From Butyriboletus loyo (Eukaryota > Basidiomycota > Agaricomycetes > Boletales > Boletaceae): a stretch of 64,000 bases of DNA. Of this stretch, positions 1 through 9,509 are shown in pieces (within the stretch, counting starts at the first letter, position 1; the number at the start of each line of letters is the position of its first letter). Both the position numbers and the translations under genes were made by a program. The stretch lies in NCBI GenBank assembly GCA_038093515.1, contig JBBPSI010000085.1:1-64000 (forward strand), in the 5' to 3' direction. The notes beneath the pieces are model-generated. The model saw only the letters and a list, made by a program, of their open reading frames with translations. It made no database searches and was not told the DNA's origin.

Positions 1-3000
1 GTTCCCTGTCATATATGTCGTAGTTGCGCTCTGCCGGGGAGAGCGTCTTCGAGAGATAGGCACACGGGTGAAGGTCGCCGTTGCCGTCATTTTGCATGAG
101 TACCGCTCCCGTCGCTGTGAGAGAGGCGTCCGTCATGACTTTAAACTCCTTTGTGGTGTCCGGCATCGCCAGGACAGGCTGCTGTAGGAAGATCTCCTTG
201 ATCTTCAGGAAAGCGTTTTCGTGTTCAGGGGTCCATTCCCATTTCGTGCTCTTCTTCGTCAAATCATGAAGAGGCCGAGATATCGCCGAGAAATTGCTTA
301 TAAAGCGGCGATAGAAGTTGCAAAATCCGATGAACGATCGGACTGCCTTGACTGACGTAGGCGACTTCCATTCTTGGATCGCCTTGAGTTTCGTGGGGTC
401 CATCTGGACGCGGCCCGCTCGGATCACCATTCCGAGGTATTCGACTTCGTCGGTGTCGAAGAAGCATTTTTCTAGCTTCAAGAAGAGCTTGTGCTCTCGT
501 AGTCTCTGTAGGACGCGGCGTGTCCTTTCTTCGTGAACTCCGGCTTCTTCGGAGTGTATCAGTATGTCGTCCATATAAATGACGAGCCAGCCTTCGGCTA
601 TCATGTCTCCGAAGGTGTGATCCATGAGGGCTTGGAACGTCGCCGGTGAGTTGCAAAGCCCGAAAAACATAACTGTTGGCTCGAAGAGCCCTTGCGGCGT
701 GATAAACGCGGCCTTCCAGCGGTCGCCGGGCTTGATGAGGACATTGTTGTAGCCCCAACGAATGTCCATCTTGGTAAAGATCTTGGAGCCTTTGAGGCGA
801 TCAACGAGGTCTCCAATGAGCGGTAGCGGGTAGGCGTTTTTAATCGTGTGCGCGTTCACGTGCCTGTAGTCCTGACAAGGACGAAGGGATCCATCCTTCT
901 TTCCTACGAAAAAGAAGGGAGCGGCTTGGGGTGACTTGGAGGGGACTATCTTCCCCGTCTTCAGGTGTTCGGCGACGAACTCTTTGCATGCCTCTGTCTC
1001 CTTAGGGTTGAGAGGGTAGGCCTTGGCGACTCGAGGCAGGAAGTCCTTGTCCAGGTCGATCGCGTGGTCAAAAGACCGAGATGGGGGAAGCTCGTCGAGG
1101 TTCTTTTTCTCGAATACGTCCTCGAATCCCCTGTACTGAGCCGGAAGCGTTTTCTTCGGCTTTTCTTCCTTGGCGGCTATCTCTGTTGATACCGTTGCTT
1201 TGCGAACGTCGTATGTTCGCCGTGCCTGCTGGTCTAGGCGCTTTTTCCAGAGGTGCGCCATCCTCGTGTCCGGGTCCATGTCGAGGTACCGGATCAGATA
1301 CCGTTGGGTAATTGCCCATGGGTCGTCGGGGCGTCTTTCTGCTGGGTGATCTGGAAACACGACTCTACCAGTCGTCCAGTCGATGTCGGGGTTGGCGTCG
1401 CGAAGCCATGGCAGCCCGAGGATAACGTTTTCTTGACCTACATTGAGAATCAAGAACTCTCTAAGTTGTTCCGTTCCTCCCGTCTGGAGGATCATCATGG
1501 TTGAGTAACGTATGGTTCCGCCCTTGTTTGGGGAACCGTCGACGTTCTGAGCTTTGAGCTCCTTGGTTAACCGTTTAATAGGGAGATGGTTTCTCTTGAC
1601 AAAATCCCTGTGTACGAAGCATCCTGATGCTCCACTGTCCACCAGCGCGGTGGTGTCGAAGACTGGCCCGTTCTTGTTGGCGCATAGCACAACCGGGATT
1701 CTCATGGACTGGGATTTCTGGCCAGTCGAGTACGTGAAGGCGGCAATTGTCTCGGGGTGCCGCTCAACCTCGGGGGAAGGGAAACTCGGGTGGTCTCCCA
1801 TAGCGGGGATCTTGCTCATCCGCTCTGTGGTGAGGTCGCTGTCTGCTCCTCTCTTGACGGCCGTGGTTCCTGGGGCGTCGTAGAACTGCTCAATAGGGGT
1901 TTCTGCCCTAATGGGAGGAATCGGGGGTAGATCGTCATCGTCTTCCTCGGTGGCGATGAGATTGGGCACGTCAACGTGCATGGGTCCTGGGGTCTCCAGG
2001 GGCGTGGCGTAGGAGGCCTCCTCGTAAGAGGTTTCGTTGGTGCTGCTGGCCTCCCGACGTCTTTTCTTGCGCTCTTGCGCGTCTTCTTCTTCTCGGATCC
2101 TTTTTCCGAGGATGTCTTGTGCTACCGCGGCGGCTTGGTAGGCTTTCCTTAGGTCGGCTGGTGAGGTCGCTCGTTTTGACCTCCTTAATGTCGGCTTCAT
2201 ATCGGCAGCCGGTTTCTTTTCATCTTGGCCTCCGGACTTCTTTCTCCAGAGGGCGATCAACTCGTCAGTTGTCATCGTTGCTTCTTTTAGTACTGCCCCA
2301 GGGGTCATCTCCTCCTTGGGTTCGGCAGTAGTCTCTTTTGGTACTTGTGCGGGTACCGGCGTCGGCGCAGGCTTCCTTGCGAGCGCGGGCTTCCTCACGA
2401 GAGGGCGTCGGTGTACAAACGGCTTGCTTCGTTGTACGAGTGTAAACCCCTCGGAGTCCACTACTGGCTCGGGTTTACCTGTGCTCGACCCGGATATCGG
2501 CGATCGGGGTGAGACTCTGTCGATGAGAGGACGTGGGGCGATACGTTCTGCCAGCGTCTTGGCAGGTTCCTCTTTCTTCTTGCCAAAGGCCTTCTCGAGG
2601 CGTTGGCGAATTGCATCTTTGCTGATGCCTCTCGACTCCAGGGTCTGGAGGAGTTCCTTAACCGAGGGCTCCGACGTGGAGGCGGCTCGGACTAGTGACG
2701 GTGGTGGTGTCGGGGAAGAGGCACGTCTGGCGTTCCCAATCTTCCAGGCTCTCGCGAGAGGTGGTGGAAGGTTCTTCTGCGGGGTGGAGGTTACGCGAAC
2801 CTGTACTAGTGGGGACGAAGCGCGTCTGGCTTTCCCGATCTCCCGTGCCTTGTCGAGGGGGGAGAGTTTCCTTGGGGCGGTGGTGGCGGCGCGTATCTGC
2901 GCGGAGGAGGAAGAGGCACGCATGGCTCTCCCTATGGCTCTTGCCTTTTCGATAGGGGAGCCAGTTCGGCGGGCTGCTCCCAAGGAGAGGGCTTTCTGAA

Positions 3001-3355
3001 GTGGGGTCTGTCGGGCGGCGGGGAGGGGGATTGCACGTAAGTGCGCGACTGGGGAAGAGGCACGCATGGCTCTTCCGATGGCTCTTGCTTTCCAGAGCGG
3101 GGAACGGCGGGTGACGAGAGTGTAGGGTGCTTCTGCCGCGGCAGGATGATGGTGGAAGGGATTTCGGCAGTCTGCTCGCGAGCAGGTAGGGATAGGGGCG
3201 GCGGGGGCTAAGGTGACGTTGTTGATGACGACGCCTTCCATTTCGTGAACATGGAAGGGATTGTTACAGTTGGGACGTTGGCAGGTCCACTGGACACGTT
3301 GTCCAAACTCCTCGGTCTTCTCAGCGAGAAGGGCGTATCGGTTGTTGAAAGACAT
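1..3355 (-). CDS. Gag-Pol polyprotein of element A, 3' truncated by window edge
   Basis: One frame stays open from ATG 3353-3355 to base 1 (about 1118 codons), so Gag and Pol are fused without frameshift or stop. Residues 1-80 carry two copies of a C-X4-C-X4-H-X-H motif (near 3260-3290 and 3140-3175). Then come four basic repeats of about 30 residues with the core KARAIGRA-RASSP, and an acidic/basic linker. The aspartic protease motif ALVDSGASGCF lies near 1620-1650. The reverse transcriptase has the catalytic YMDD near 560-575, and RNase H starts near 200. No usual CCHC knuckle is visible in Gag. The start is chosen as the first ATG after the primer-binding site. Product identification is firm; activity is unknown because integrase is outside the window. 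Confidence 0.88.
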   Translation of the reverse strand, partial: MSFNNRYALLAEKTEEFGQRVQWTCQRPNCNNPFHVHEMEGVVINNVTLAPAAPIPTCSRADCRNPFHHHPAAAEAPYTLVTRRSPLWKARAIGRAMRASSPVAHLRAIPLPAARQTPLQKALSLGAARRTGSPIEKARAIGRAMRASSSSAQIRAATTAPRKLSPLDKAREIGKARRASSPLVQVRVTSTPQKNLPPPLARAWKIGNARRASSPTPPPSLVRAASTSEPSVKELLQTLESRGISKDAIRQRLEKAFGKKKEEPAKTLAERIAPRPLIDRVSPRSPISGSSTGKPEPVVDSEGFTLVQRSKPFVHRRPLVRKPALARKPAPTPVPAQVPKETTAEPKEEMTPGAVLKEATMTTDELIALWRKKSGGQDEKKPAADMKPTLRRSKRATSPADLRKAYQAAAVAQDILGKRIREEEDAQERKKRRREASSTNETSYEEASYATPLETPGPMHVDVPNLIATEEDDDDLPPIPPIRAETPIEQFYDAPGTTAVKRGADSDLTTERMSKIPAMGDHPSFPSPEVERHPETIAAFTYSTGQKSQSMRIPVVLCANKNGPVFDTTALVDSGASGCFVHRDFVKRNHLPIKRLTKELKAQNVDGSPNKGGTIRYSTMMILQTGGTEQLREFLILNVGQENVILGLPWLRDANPDIDWTTGRVVFPDHPAERRPDDPWAITQRYLIRYLDMDPDTRMAHLWKKRLDQQARRTYDVRKATVSTEIAAKEEKPKKTLPAQYRGFEDVFEKKNLDELPPSRSFDHAIDLDKDFLPRVAKAYPLNPKETEACKEFVAEHLKTGKIVPSKSPQAAPFFFVGKKDGSLRPCQDYRHVNAHTIKNAYPLPLIGDLVDRLKGSKIFTKMDIRWGYNNVLIKPGDRWKAAFITPQGLFEPTVMFFGLCNSPATFQALMDHTFGDMIAEGWLVIYMDDILIHSEEAGVHEERTRRVLQRLREHKLFLKLEKCFFDTDEVEYLGMVIRAGRVQMDPTKLKAIQEWKSPTSVKAVRSFIGFCNFYRRFISNFSAISRPLHDLTKKSTKWEWTPEHENAFLKIKEIFLQQPVLAMPDTTKEFKVMTDASLTATGAVLMQNDGNGDLHPCAYLSKTLSPAERNYDIYDRE

Positions 3356-3439
3356 GGCGGTCTCGGGGCGACTTCGCAAAGTTGGAGACGGCGGCGGGCT
3401 GGGGGCGGCTTTACTGTTGAAGAACAGAAGCAGGAAGAG

Positions 3440-3449
3440 AGCTAATTCT
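3440..3449 (-). promoter_or_regulatory. Primer-binding site of element A (self-primer type)
   Basis: Directly inside the 5' LTR, the sense strand reads AGAATTAGCT. The same LTR contains the exact complement AGCTAATTCT (plus-strand 3678-3687) about 30-36 bp downstream of its TATA box, where the RNA should start. This matches Tf1-type self-priming, in which the RNA 5' end anneals next to the LTR instead of a tRNA. It is inferred from the sequence only. Confidence 0.6.
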
Positions 3450-3451
3450 TT

Positions 3452-4257
3452 TGTTACGCTGATAGCGCACAATAACTAGCAGCGAGCACTTGACTAGGGG
3501 CTCGAGCCTAATTAGGAAAGTGCCGACTCGCGTGAACGACGCTATCGGGTGTCTTGCAAAGCAAGTGTCGGCGAGATCTTGTGTGGTGGCGACCAGACGA
3601 GATCGAGCAGGCTCTTATCGGCTCTATCGGCAAGAGAAGGGTATAATGCTAGATTACTATGCACTTGGTAGATGCGTAGAATTAGCTAAAGAACTCGTAC
3701 TACTCTAAGTACGATCTTATATACTGGAGGGTATCGTGCACAGACCGAGCTGTGCGTGGCAGCGAGGGTTCAGGGCTATGAGTCCGTCCGAGTCATAGCG
3801 GCGAAAGAAGGAGGCGGCAAAGTGCCGGTAACGAGGGAGCGAAGCTCCGAGTAAGATGGCGACATCGTCAGCGAATAGGAAGAGCTGAAGTCGAAGTGAC
3901 GATGTCCATGAGGCGAGCCCCACAGGGCGAAGGGTGCGCGAACGGCGGAGCCCTTGGATACGGGTCTCGACGCGAAGGTACTGACGCATCGTAATCTAAT
4001 CACGTGCTAGTCACGTGATGTAAGAAATGTCATTGGTCAAAGAAAGAGGGACGCGACAGCTCAGCTGAAGGTCCGGCCCGACGGGGCGAGAAGACAGGGG
4101 CTATCTCGTGCAAGGGCACAGAGACTCGCAGGAGCAACCGGGGAAGTGGATAACGTCCACCAGGCGACTAGGGAGCGGGCGATGGGCGGCATCGCGGGAC
4201 GGCGGGGGCGGCGGGGACGCGTGAGCGTGGGGAAAACGAGTGGCGGGGTACGCTTAG
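3452..4257 (-). repeat. 5' LTR of element A (LTR family A, outer end truncated)
   Basis: It is about 800 bp and matches the solo LTRs at 5076, 15853, 22162 and 30889. The inner end is TGTTACGCTG on the plus strand. At 4257 similarity stops about 15 bp short of the normal terminus (GGGTAAAACTGTAACA in intact copies) and another LTR fragment begins. Confidence 0.85.
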
Positions 4258-4325
4258 TTGCGCAACACCTGTGGCTACTCTTGAGTGCTGCCTTTGAGTT
4301 CTTGTTGTTAGTGCCAAGCGTAACA
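4258..4325 (+). repeat. Terminal fragment of a chromovirus LTR
   Basis: These 68 bp end in GTTAGTGCCAAGCGTAACA and resemble the last bases of the B/D/E-type LTRs in plus orientation. They abut the truncated A-type LTR on the left and the TA of the Tc1 element on the right, so this is a remnant left by rearrangement. Confidence 0.65.
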
Positions 4326-4327
4326 TA

Positions 4328-4543
4328 CAGTGGGCAACAAAACTGTTGCAATGTTGGCAACATTTTGATTGTTAAGCTAATAACTCAAGAACCACTAAAG
4401 GCAAACCTCCTAAACCTACCCATAGCAGAAGGCCATAATCAAGGGCTTTCCAAAAATATATACATTGCTTATGTAATTCATTCTATATCAGGAGATATTC
4501 ACCAATTAAGCAAGGGTACTCATTGCAACAGTTTTGTTGCTGA
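4328..4543. repeat. Left terminal inverted repeat of the Tc1 element
   Basis: About 216 bp match the right end (32795-33010) in inverted orientation. The block is itself bounded by a perfect 19-bp inverted pair (4335-4353 and 4521-4539, core ACAAAACTGTTGCAATG), presumably transposase binding sites. Confidence 0.85.
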
Positions 4544-4560
4544 TATCAAGGGTATCTAAA

Positions 4561-6062
4561 TTAGTATGAAGTATATCCTCCTTTGGCTTTAATCACCTCC
4601 TGAATCCTTCTAGACATACTCTCAATCAACTCCTGACACTGTGCAGTCCCAATCCTATCACACTCTGCCTGTACACACTCTCACAACTCCAAAACCCCCT
4701 TATGTGACTCAGGATACTCTGCTAGCCTTCTTTTGAGAAGAAACCATAGGTGCTCTATGGGGTTGAGGTCTGGAGACTGAGCAGGCCACACCATGACCTC
4801 AAATTCATTGTCAGCAAACCACTCCTTGGCTCTCCTGCTGGTATGCTTGGGGTCATTATCCTGCTGAAAGATTATGTCCTCTGGAGTTTTTCCATAATAC
4901 TGAAGGGTTTGTTGGAGTTCATCCTCCATGATCTGCACATAAAGATTACCATCCATCTTACCATCCATTTTGCAAGCCATTCCAACTCCTTCCCAGGTCA
5001 TATAACCCCATATCATCACTGATTCTCCTCCAAACTTCACTGTATCTTCTACCAGCCTATCACTTAGGCCCTCTCTGTTACGCTGATAGCGCACAATAAC
5101 TAGCAGCGAGCACTTGACTAGGGGCTCGAGCCTAATAAGGAAAGTGCCGACTCGCGTGAACGACGCTATCGGGTGTCTTGCAAAGCAAGTGTCGGCGAGA
5201 TCTTGTGTGGTGGCGACCAGACGAGATCGAGCAGGCTCTTATCGGCTTTATCGGCAAGAGAAGGGTATAATGCTAGATTACTATGCACTTGGTAGATGCG
5301 TAGAATTAGCTAAAGAACTCGTACTACTCTAAGTACGATCTTATATACTGCTAGGTATCGTGCACAGACCGAGCTGTGCGTGGCAGCGAAGGGCAGAGGG
5401 CTATGAGTCCGTCCGAGTCATAGCGGCGAAAAGGGAAGCGGCAAAGTGCCGGTAACGAGGGAGCGAAGCTCCGAGTAAGATGGCGACATCGTCAGCGAAT
5501 AGGAAGAGCTGAAGTCGAAGCGACGATGTCCATGAGGCGAGCCCCACAGGGCGAAGGGTGCGCGAACGGCGGAGCCCTTGGATACGGGTCTCGACGCGAA
5601 GGTACTGACGCGTCGTAATCTAGTCACGTGCTAGTCACGTGATGTAAGAAATGTCATTGGTCAAAATAAGAGGGACGCGACAGCTCAGCTGAAGGTCCGG
5701 CCCGACGGGGCGAGAAGACAGGGGCTATCTCGGTGCAACGGCACAGAGACTCGCAGGGGCAACCGGGGAAGTGGATAACGTCCACTAGGCGACTAAGGAG
5801 CGGGCGATGGGCGGCATCGCAAGGCGGCGGGGGCGGCGGGGACGCGTAAGCGTGGGAAAACGAGTGGCGGGGTACGCTTAGGGGTAAAACTGTAACACTC
5901 TCCTGCCTTTTTCCATACCCATTTCCTTTCATCTGACCCAATGTGATTGATTTTGGTCTAATCTGACCATATGACATGCTTCCAGTCCTTCACAGTCCAA
6001 TCCTGATGGCTTAAAGCAAAGTCCATTCTTGCCCTCCTATGACACATAGAGAGAAGGGGGTG
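4561..6062 (-). pseudogene. Tc1/mariner transposase, central and C-terminal part (broken)
   Basis: This is a DDE transposase of the Tc1 family. The middle section (6062-5903) encodes HPLSLCHRRARMDFALSHQ and WKHVIWSD, with a stop where the Glu after the first catalytic Asp is expected. The C-terminal section (5075-4561) has FGGESVMIWGYM, IIFQQDNDPKHTS with the second Asp, and LNPIEHLW with the catalytic Glu. A TGG-to-TGA change at 4681-4683 stops the frame before the conserved tail, which continues in frame to 4561. The two sections are parted by the solo LTR at 5076-5897 (duplication CTCTC). It cannot make an active protein. Confidence 0.85.
5076..5897 (-). repeat. Solo LTR, family A
   Basis: An 822-bp TG...CA sequence is flanked by the perfect 5-bp duplication CTCTC (5071-5075 and 5898-5902), inside the Tc1 transposase. 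It contains a TATA-like stretch and paired CACGTG boxes. No internal retrotransposon sequence remains, so it arose by LTR-LTR recombination. Confidence 0.92.
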
Positions 6063-6109
6063 TTTCTTCACATAATGTAGTTGCATTGTCACATAGCACA
6101 TGGCCACCC

Positions 6110-6725
6110 TGGGTTGACAATATCACTTGGTAGATGGGCACCCTGTGGTAGGCCCATGGGTGAGTTAGGAATACACTGATGGCAGGGCCCACCTAAAGAA
6201 CAAAGTGGCATTGATGAATGGGCCTGCAGGGTGGGGAGATGTAGGGCATATGATTCACTTGGGCGGGCCTGCCCATGGGTCAATTGAGGGCATACACTAG
6301 AGACAAATGGGCCTGAAAGGGGCATATGCTACAGATGGGGGGCCCACAGAAGGGTATATGCTACAGATGGAGGGGCCCACAGGGGGAGTGGGCTATAGGT
6401 GAGCAGGCCCACAACATTGTATATGCTATAGATGAGGGGGCCTGCAGGGGGGTATATACTACAGATGAGGGGGTCCGCAGGGGGAGTGGGCTATAAATGA
6501 GTGGGCCCACAGCATTGTATATACTACAGATGAGGGGGCCTGCATGGGGAGGGCACTATACATGAGTGGGCCCAAGGAATTGCATATACTATAGATGGGG
6601 GGAATGCATGGGGAGTGGGCTATACAAGTGCAGGCCCACAGGGGGGTGAATATTAAAGCTGAGGGAGCCTGCAGGGAGTGTGCTATATGTGAGTGGGCCT
6701 GCAGCAAGGGCCCACAGCATCATAT
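6110..6725. repeat. Left subterminal array of about 33-bp repeats
   Basis: There are repeated units of the form GGGCCTGCAGGGGG followed by TATACTACAGATGAG, about 33 bp and variable. They are the reverse complement of the units at the other end of the element (7725-8160), so the two arrays face each other. Confidence 0.8.
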
Positions 6726-7660
6726 ATGCTACTGACAAGGAGGCTTGGATGGGATCTATTGCATGCATGGAAAGTGGATAGAATCCATTGTGGGCCTGCA
6801 GAATGAATTGCAAGCTGGTGGAGAGCATTGAAAGTGGGTAAGAAGGGGTGGGCAGAGAACATGCAGGGAAATTGAAAGCACTAATGGCAGCCTAATATTA
6901 CATTTGGATAGGGTATACCACATGTGTGGGAAGTGGGTGCAATGTAGTGTGGGCCTGCGGGATGACCTATGGGTGGGTGGGGTACATTGAAAGTAGATAA
7001 GAAGGGGAAGGCACAGAACATGCAGGGAAATTGAAAGCACTAATGGTGGCCTAATATTACACTTGGACATGGTATACTACATCTATGGGAAGCAGGTGGA
7101 ATGTATTGTGGGTCTGCAGGATGACCTGTAGGCAGGTGGGGTACATTGAAGGCAGGTGAGGAGGGGAAGGCACAGAACATGCAGGGAAATTGAAAGCATT
7201 AATGGTGGCCTAATATTACATTTGGATAGGGTATACTACATGTGTGGGAAGTGGGCGCAATGTATTGTGGGCCTGCGGGATCAACTGCAGGCAAGTGAAG
7301 TACATTGAAGGTGGGTAAGGAGGGGAAGGCACAGAACATGCAGGGAAATTGAATGCATTAATGGCAGCCTAATATTACACTTGGATAGGGTATACTACAT
7401 CTATGGGAAGCAGGTGGAATGTATTGTGGGCCTGCAGGATGACCTGTGGGCAGGTGAGGTACATTGAAGGTGGGTGAGGAGGGGCAGATGGAGAACATGC
7501 AGGGAAATTGAAAGCATTAATGGCAGCCTAATATTACACTTGGATAGGGTATACTACATCTATGGGAAGCAGGTGGAATGTATTGTGGGTCTGCAGGATG
7601 ACCTGTGGGCGGGTGAGGTACATTGAAGGCAGGTGAGGAGGGGTGGGCAGGGGCCATATA
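6726..7660. repeat. Central tandem array of about 159-bp repeats
   Basis: A unit with the landmark GCAGGGAAATTGAAAGCA recurs near 6862, 7021, 7180, 7339 and 7499, a period of 159-160 bp. Units differ by scattered substitutions. The many small open frames here are low-complexity products of the repeat and are not genes. Confidence 0.85.
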
Positions 7661-7724
7661 GGGAGATTGAATCTGATGATGGAAGCATGATGTTGGACTT
7701 GTGATGGGTATGCTGCTCTGCTTG

Positions 7725-8160
7725 TGTGCAGTATATATCCCCCTGCAGACCTGCTGATCTGTATTACCCATTCCCTGTGGGCCCACTCATCTGTAGCACC
7801 TATCCACCTGCAGGCCTGCTCATCTGTAGTATATGCCCCCTGCAGGCCTGCTCGTATGTAGTACATGCCCCCTTTGGGCCCACTCATATGTAGAATGTAT
7901 CCTCCTGTGGGCCTGCTCATATGTAGCACCTATCCACCTGCAGGCCCACTCATCTGTAGTATATGCCTTCTGCAGGCCTGCTCATATGTAGAATATATCC
8001 TCCTGCAGGCCCACTTGTCTGTAGTATATGCCCCCTGCAGGCCCACTTGTATGTAGAATATATCCTCCTATGGGCCCACTCATATGTAGAATGTATGCTC
8101 CTGTGGGCCTGCTTGTCTGTAGTAGATGCCCCCCTGTGGGCCTGCCCCAGGGTGGCTGTA
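7725..8160. repeat. Right subterminal array of about 33-bp repeats
   Basis: About a dozen imperfect units alternate GGCCTGCTCATCTGTAG and TATATGCCCCCTGCAG. They are the mirror image of the left array. There are no unique spacers, so this is not a CRISPR array. Confidence 0.8.
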
Positions 8161-8232
8161 CAACTAGCAATAATGTCAACCCGGGGTGGCCATGTGCTAC
8201 GTGACAATGTGACTACATGGGCTCATTTCTTC

Positions 8233-8495
8233 TTCACCACAGCATTCATACCAGCCTTCCTGAGGTGATGACAAATGGTTTGGTTCTTGATGTCCTGAAG
8301 AGTTTTGGTAACCTGGACAGCATTTTCAGCTTTCCCAGTACCAATAAGATAAATGGCATGGCACATATTTATGAGGGATGGGTAACCACCAGAGGCTTTG
8401 AGTAGGTCTGGACAGTGTTTGGAGCAAAGTCTACTAATGGTAGAGTGGTTGAGACCAGTAGAATGTGAGATCTGGCGAGTAGATTGACCCATTTC
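8233..8495 (-). pseudogene. Tc1/mariner transposase, N-terminal HTH segment
   Basis: This encodes MGQSTRQISHSTGLNHSTIS and onward to HHLRKAGMNAVVKKK, the paired-like helix-turn-helix DNA-binding region of the Tc1 transposase. It joins upstream to the first codons at 32668-32621 across element C and downstream to 6062 across the repeat element. It is one exonless gene split by insertions. Confidence 0.85.
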
Positions 8496-8945
8496 TGTTA
8501 CACTTGTGGCGCTAACAACTAGAACCTAGGCAGCACTCTGGAGTAGCTGCAGGACTCATCTAAGGGTGATCTCAGTCTATGTCCAAGTGCTGGCACTTAG
8601 AGACTGGAGGGAAGGAGTTGCTAGCAGGTTGACTGCATAGAACTAGATACTGTACAAGGGTAGGAGCACTAGGTATTTATACTAAGTGGACCCATGCACA
8701 GACCATGCCTATATTGGGTTGTATGAGTCACTGAGAGTCAAGGCGAGTCAAAGGGACAAGAATGGAAGAGACTCTAGAATGTTCTAGAGTAGAAATGAAA
8801 TAGCATCCGTAGGGGTAAACATGACTAAGCAGAACAGTTGGACCATTCAAAGAATAGGAGGCAAAGCCTCAGGGAGAAAGGTAGTCCATAAGGAAGAGGG
8901 GAAAAAGAGTAGAGAACCACAATGTTACCCCAGATAACTGTAACA
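8496..8945 (-). repeat. 3' LTR of chromovirus C
   Basis: 450 bp, TGTTACACTTG...ATAACTGTAACA on the plus strand. It matches 32165-32615 with roughly 4% visible differences. It is a variant of the B/D/E LTR with a different outer end. Confidence 0.9.
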
Positions 8946-9090
8946 TTACCCCCTTCATATGGTGGAGACTCCGACTCCACTTCTTCAAACACCTCTTCAC
9001 TGAGATGCTCCCTTGTTGACGTCATAGTCGTAAGCATCATTGGCATTGAGATCTGCCCATGTGTCATCATGAAATGTGCAGTTGGCAACA
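8946..9090 (-). pseudogene. ORF3 of chromovirus C, C-terminal piece
   Basis: This corresponds to the end of the zinc-knuckle ORF3 seen intact in E and D, including part of the third CCHC knuckle and the acidic tail. It is interrupted at 9091 by element B (duplication ATATG) and continues at 16933. Confidence 0.8.
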
Positions 9091-9095
9091 ATATG

Positions 9096-9509
9096 TGTTA
9101 CGGTAGTGGACTACCTTTTTTCTCCTTTACACTTTGGACTACTGTTTTCTCCTAGGCTTCACCTATTGTTCTTTGAACGGTGTGACCATTCTGCTTAGTC
9201 ATCATTTCCCGCGCCTGGACACTGTTTCCTTCATACTCCAGAAGCTTCTAGAGTATTCCTTCCTCATTTGTCTTTTCACTCTCGTGACCCAATTGGGGAC
9301 ATGGTCTGTGCGCAGACCCTTGTAGTATATAAACCCAACCTTTGTACAGTTGTAACTTATCTAGTTCTATGCAGTAACCTGCTAGCAATTAGTTTCACTC
9401 CAGACTCTTAGTGCGCGCACTAAGACATAGTCTGAGAACTGTCTCCAAGAGTCCTGTGGCTACTCCAGAGTGCCGCCTAGTGTTCTAGTTGTTAGCACCC
9501 AGTGTAACA
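9096..9509 (+). repeat. 5' LTR of chromovirus B
   Basis: 414 bp, TGTTACGGTAG...CCCAGTGTAACA. It has a TATA box (TATATAAA) followed about 30 bp on by ATCTAGTTCT, the presumed RNA start, and an 18-bp perfect palindrome CTTAGTGCGCGCACTAAG downstream. The complement of ATCTAGTTCT lies just inside the element as primer-binding site. Confidence 0.9.

Larger units (their letters stand above)
1..4257 (-). mobile_element. Ty3/gypsy element A (partial, left edge)
   Basis: This is the 5' part of a minus-strand LTR retrotransposon. Reading leftwards it holds a 5' LTR (4257-3452), a short leader with a primer-binding site, and one open gag-pol frame from 3355 that leaves the window during RNase H. Pol resembles the chromovirus/Tf2 type. 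The LTR belongs to the same 820-bp family as four solo LTRs elsewhere in the window, and its outer end is missing about 15 bp. The 3' half of the element lies outside the window. Confidence 0.9.
6070..8225. mobile_element. Non-autonomous TIR element composed of tandem repeats
   Basis: The ends share an inverted repeat of about 40 bp (core TTGTCACATAGCACATGG at the left, its counterpart near 8180-8215). The element sits inside the Tc1 transposase and is flanked by TTTCTTC (6063-6069 and 8226-8232). The uninterrupted transposase codons (VVKKK then HPL) are recovered on removing it. A target duplication of 7-8 bp and lack of any transposase suggest a hAT-like or related non-autonomous element; the superfamily is inference. 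The interior is almost wholly tandem repeats. Confidence 0.75.

Noticed and set aside
2316..2999. Plus-strand 227-codon open frame
   Set aside because: It is antisense to the element A gag-pol frame, which carries clear motifs; the GC-rich gag leaves the opposite strand open.
3490..3708. A 72-codon frame repeated inside each A-type LTR (also 5114-5332, 22200-22418)
   Set aside because: It lies across the LTR TATA and RNA start, shows length-altering differences between copies and no protein-like pattern; the repetition is simply the LTR.
6110..8160. Possible CRISPR-like array
   Set aside because: Units are contiguous and degenerate, without unique spacers or cas genes, and the organism is eukaryotic.
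7517..8268. Several 60-130-codon frames with Cys/Gly/Tyr-rich repeats
   Set aside because: They are translations of the 33-bp and 159-bp tandem repeats, shift between frames and have no gene features.
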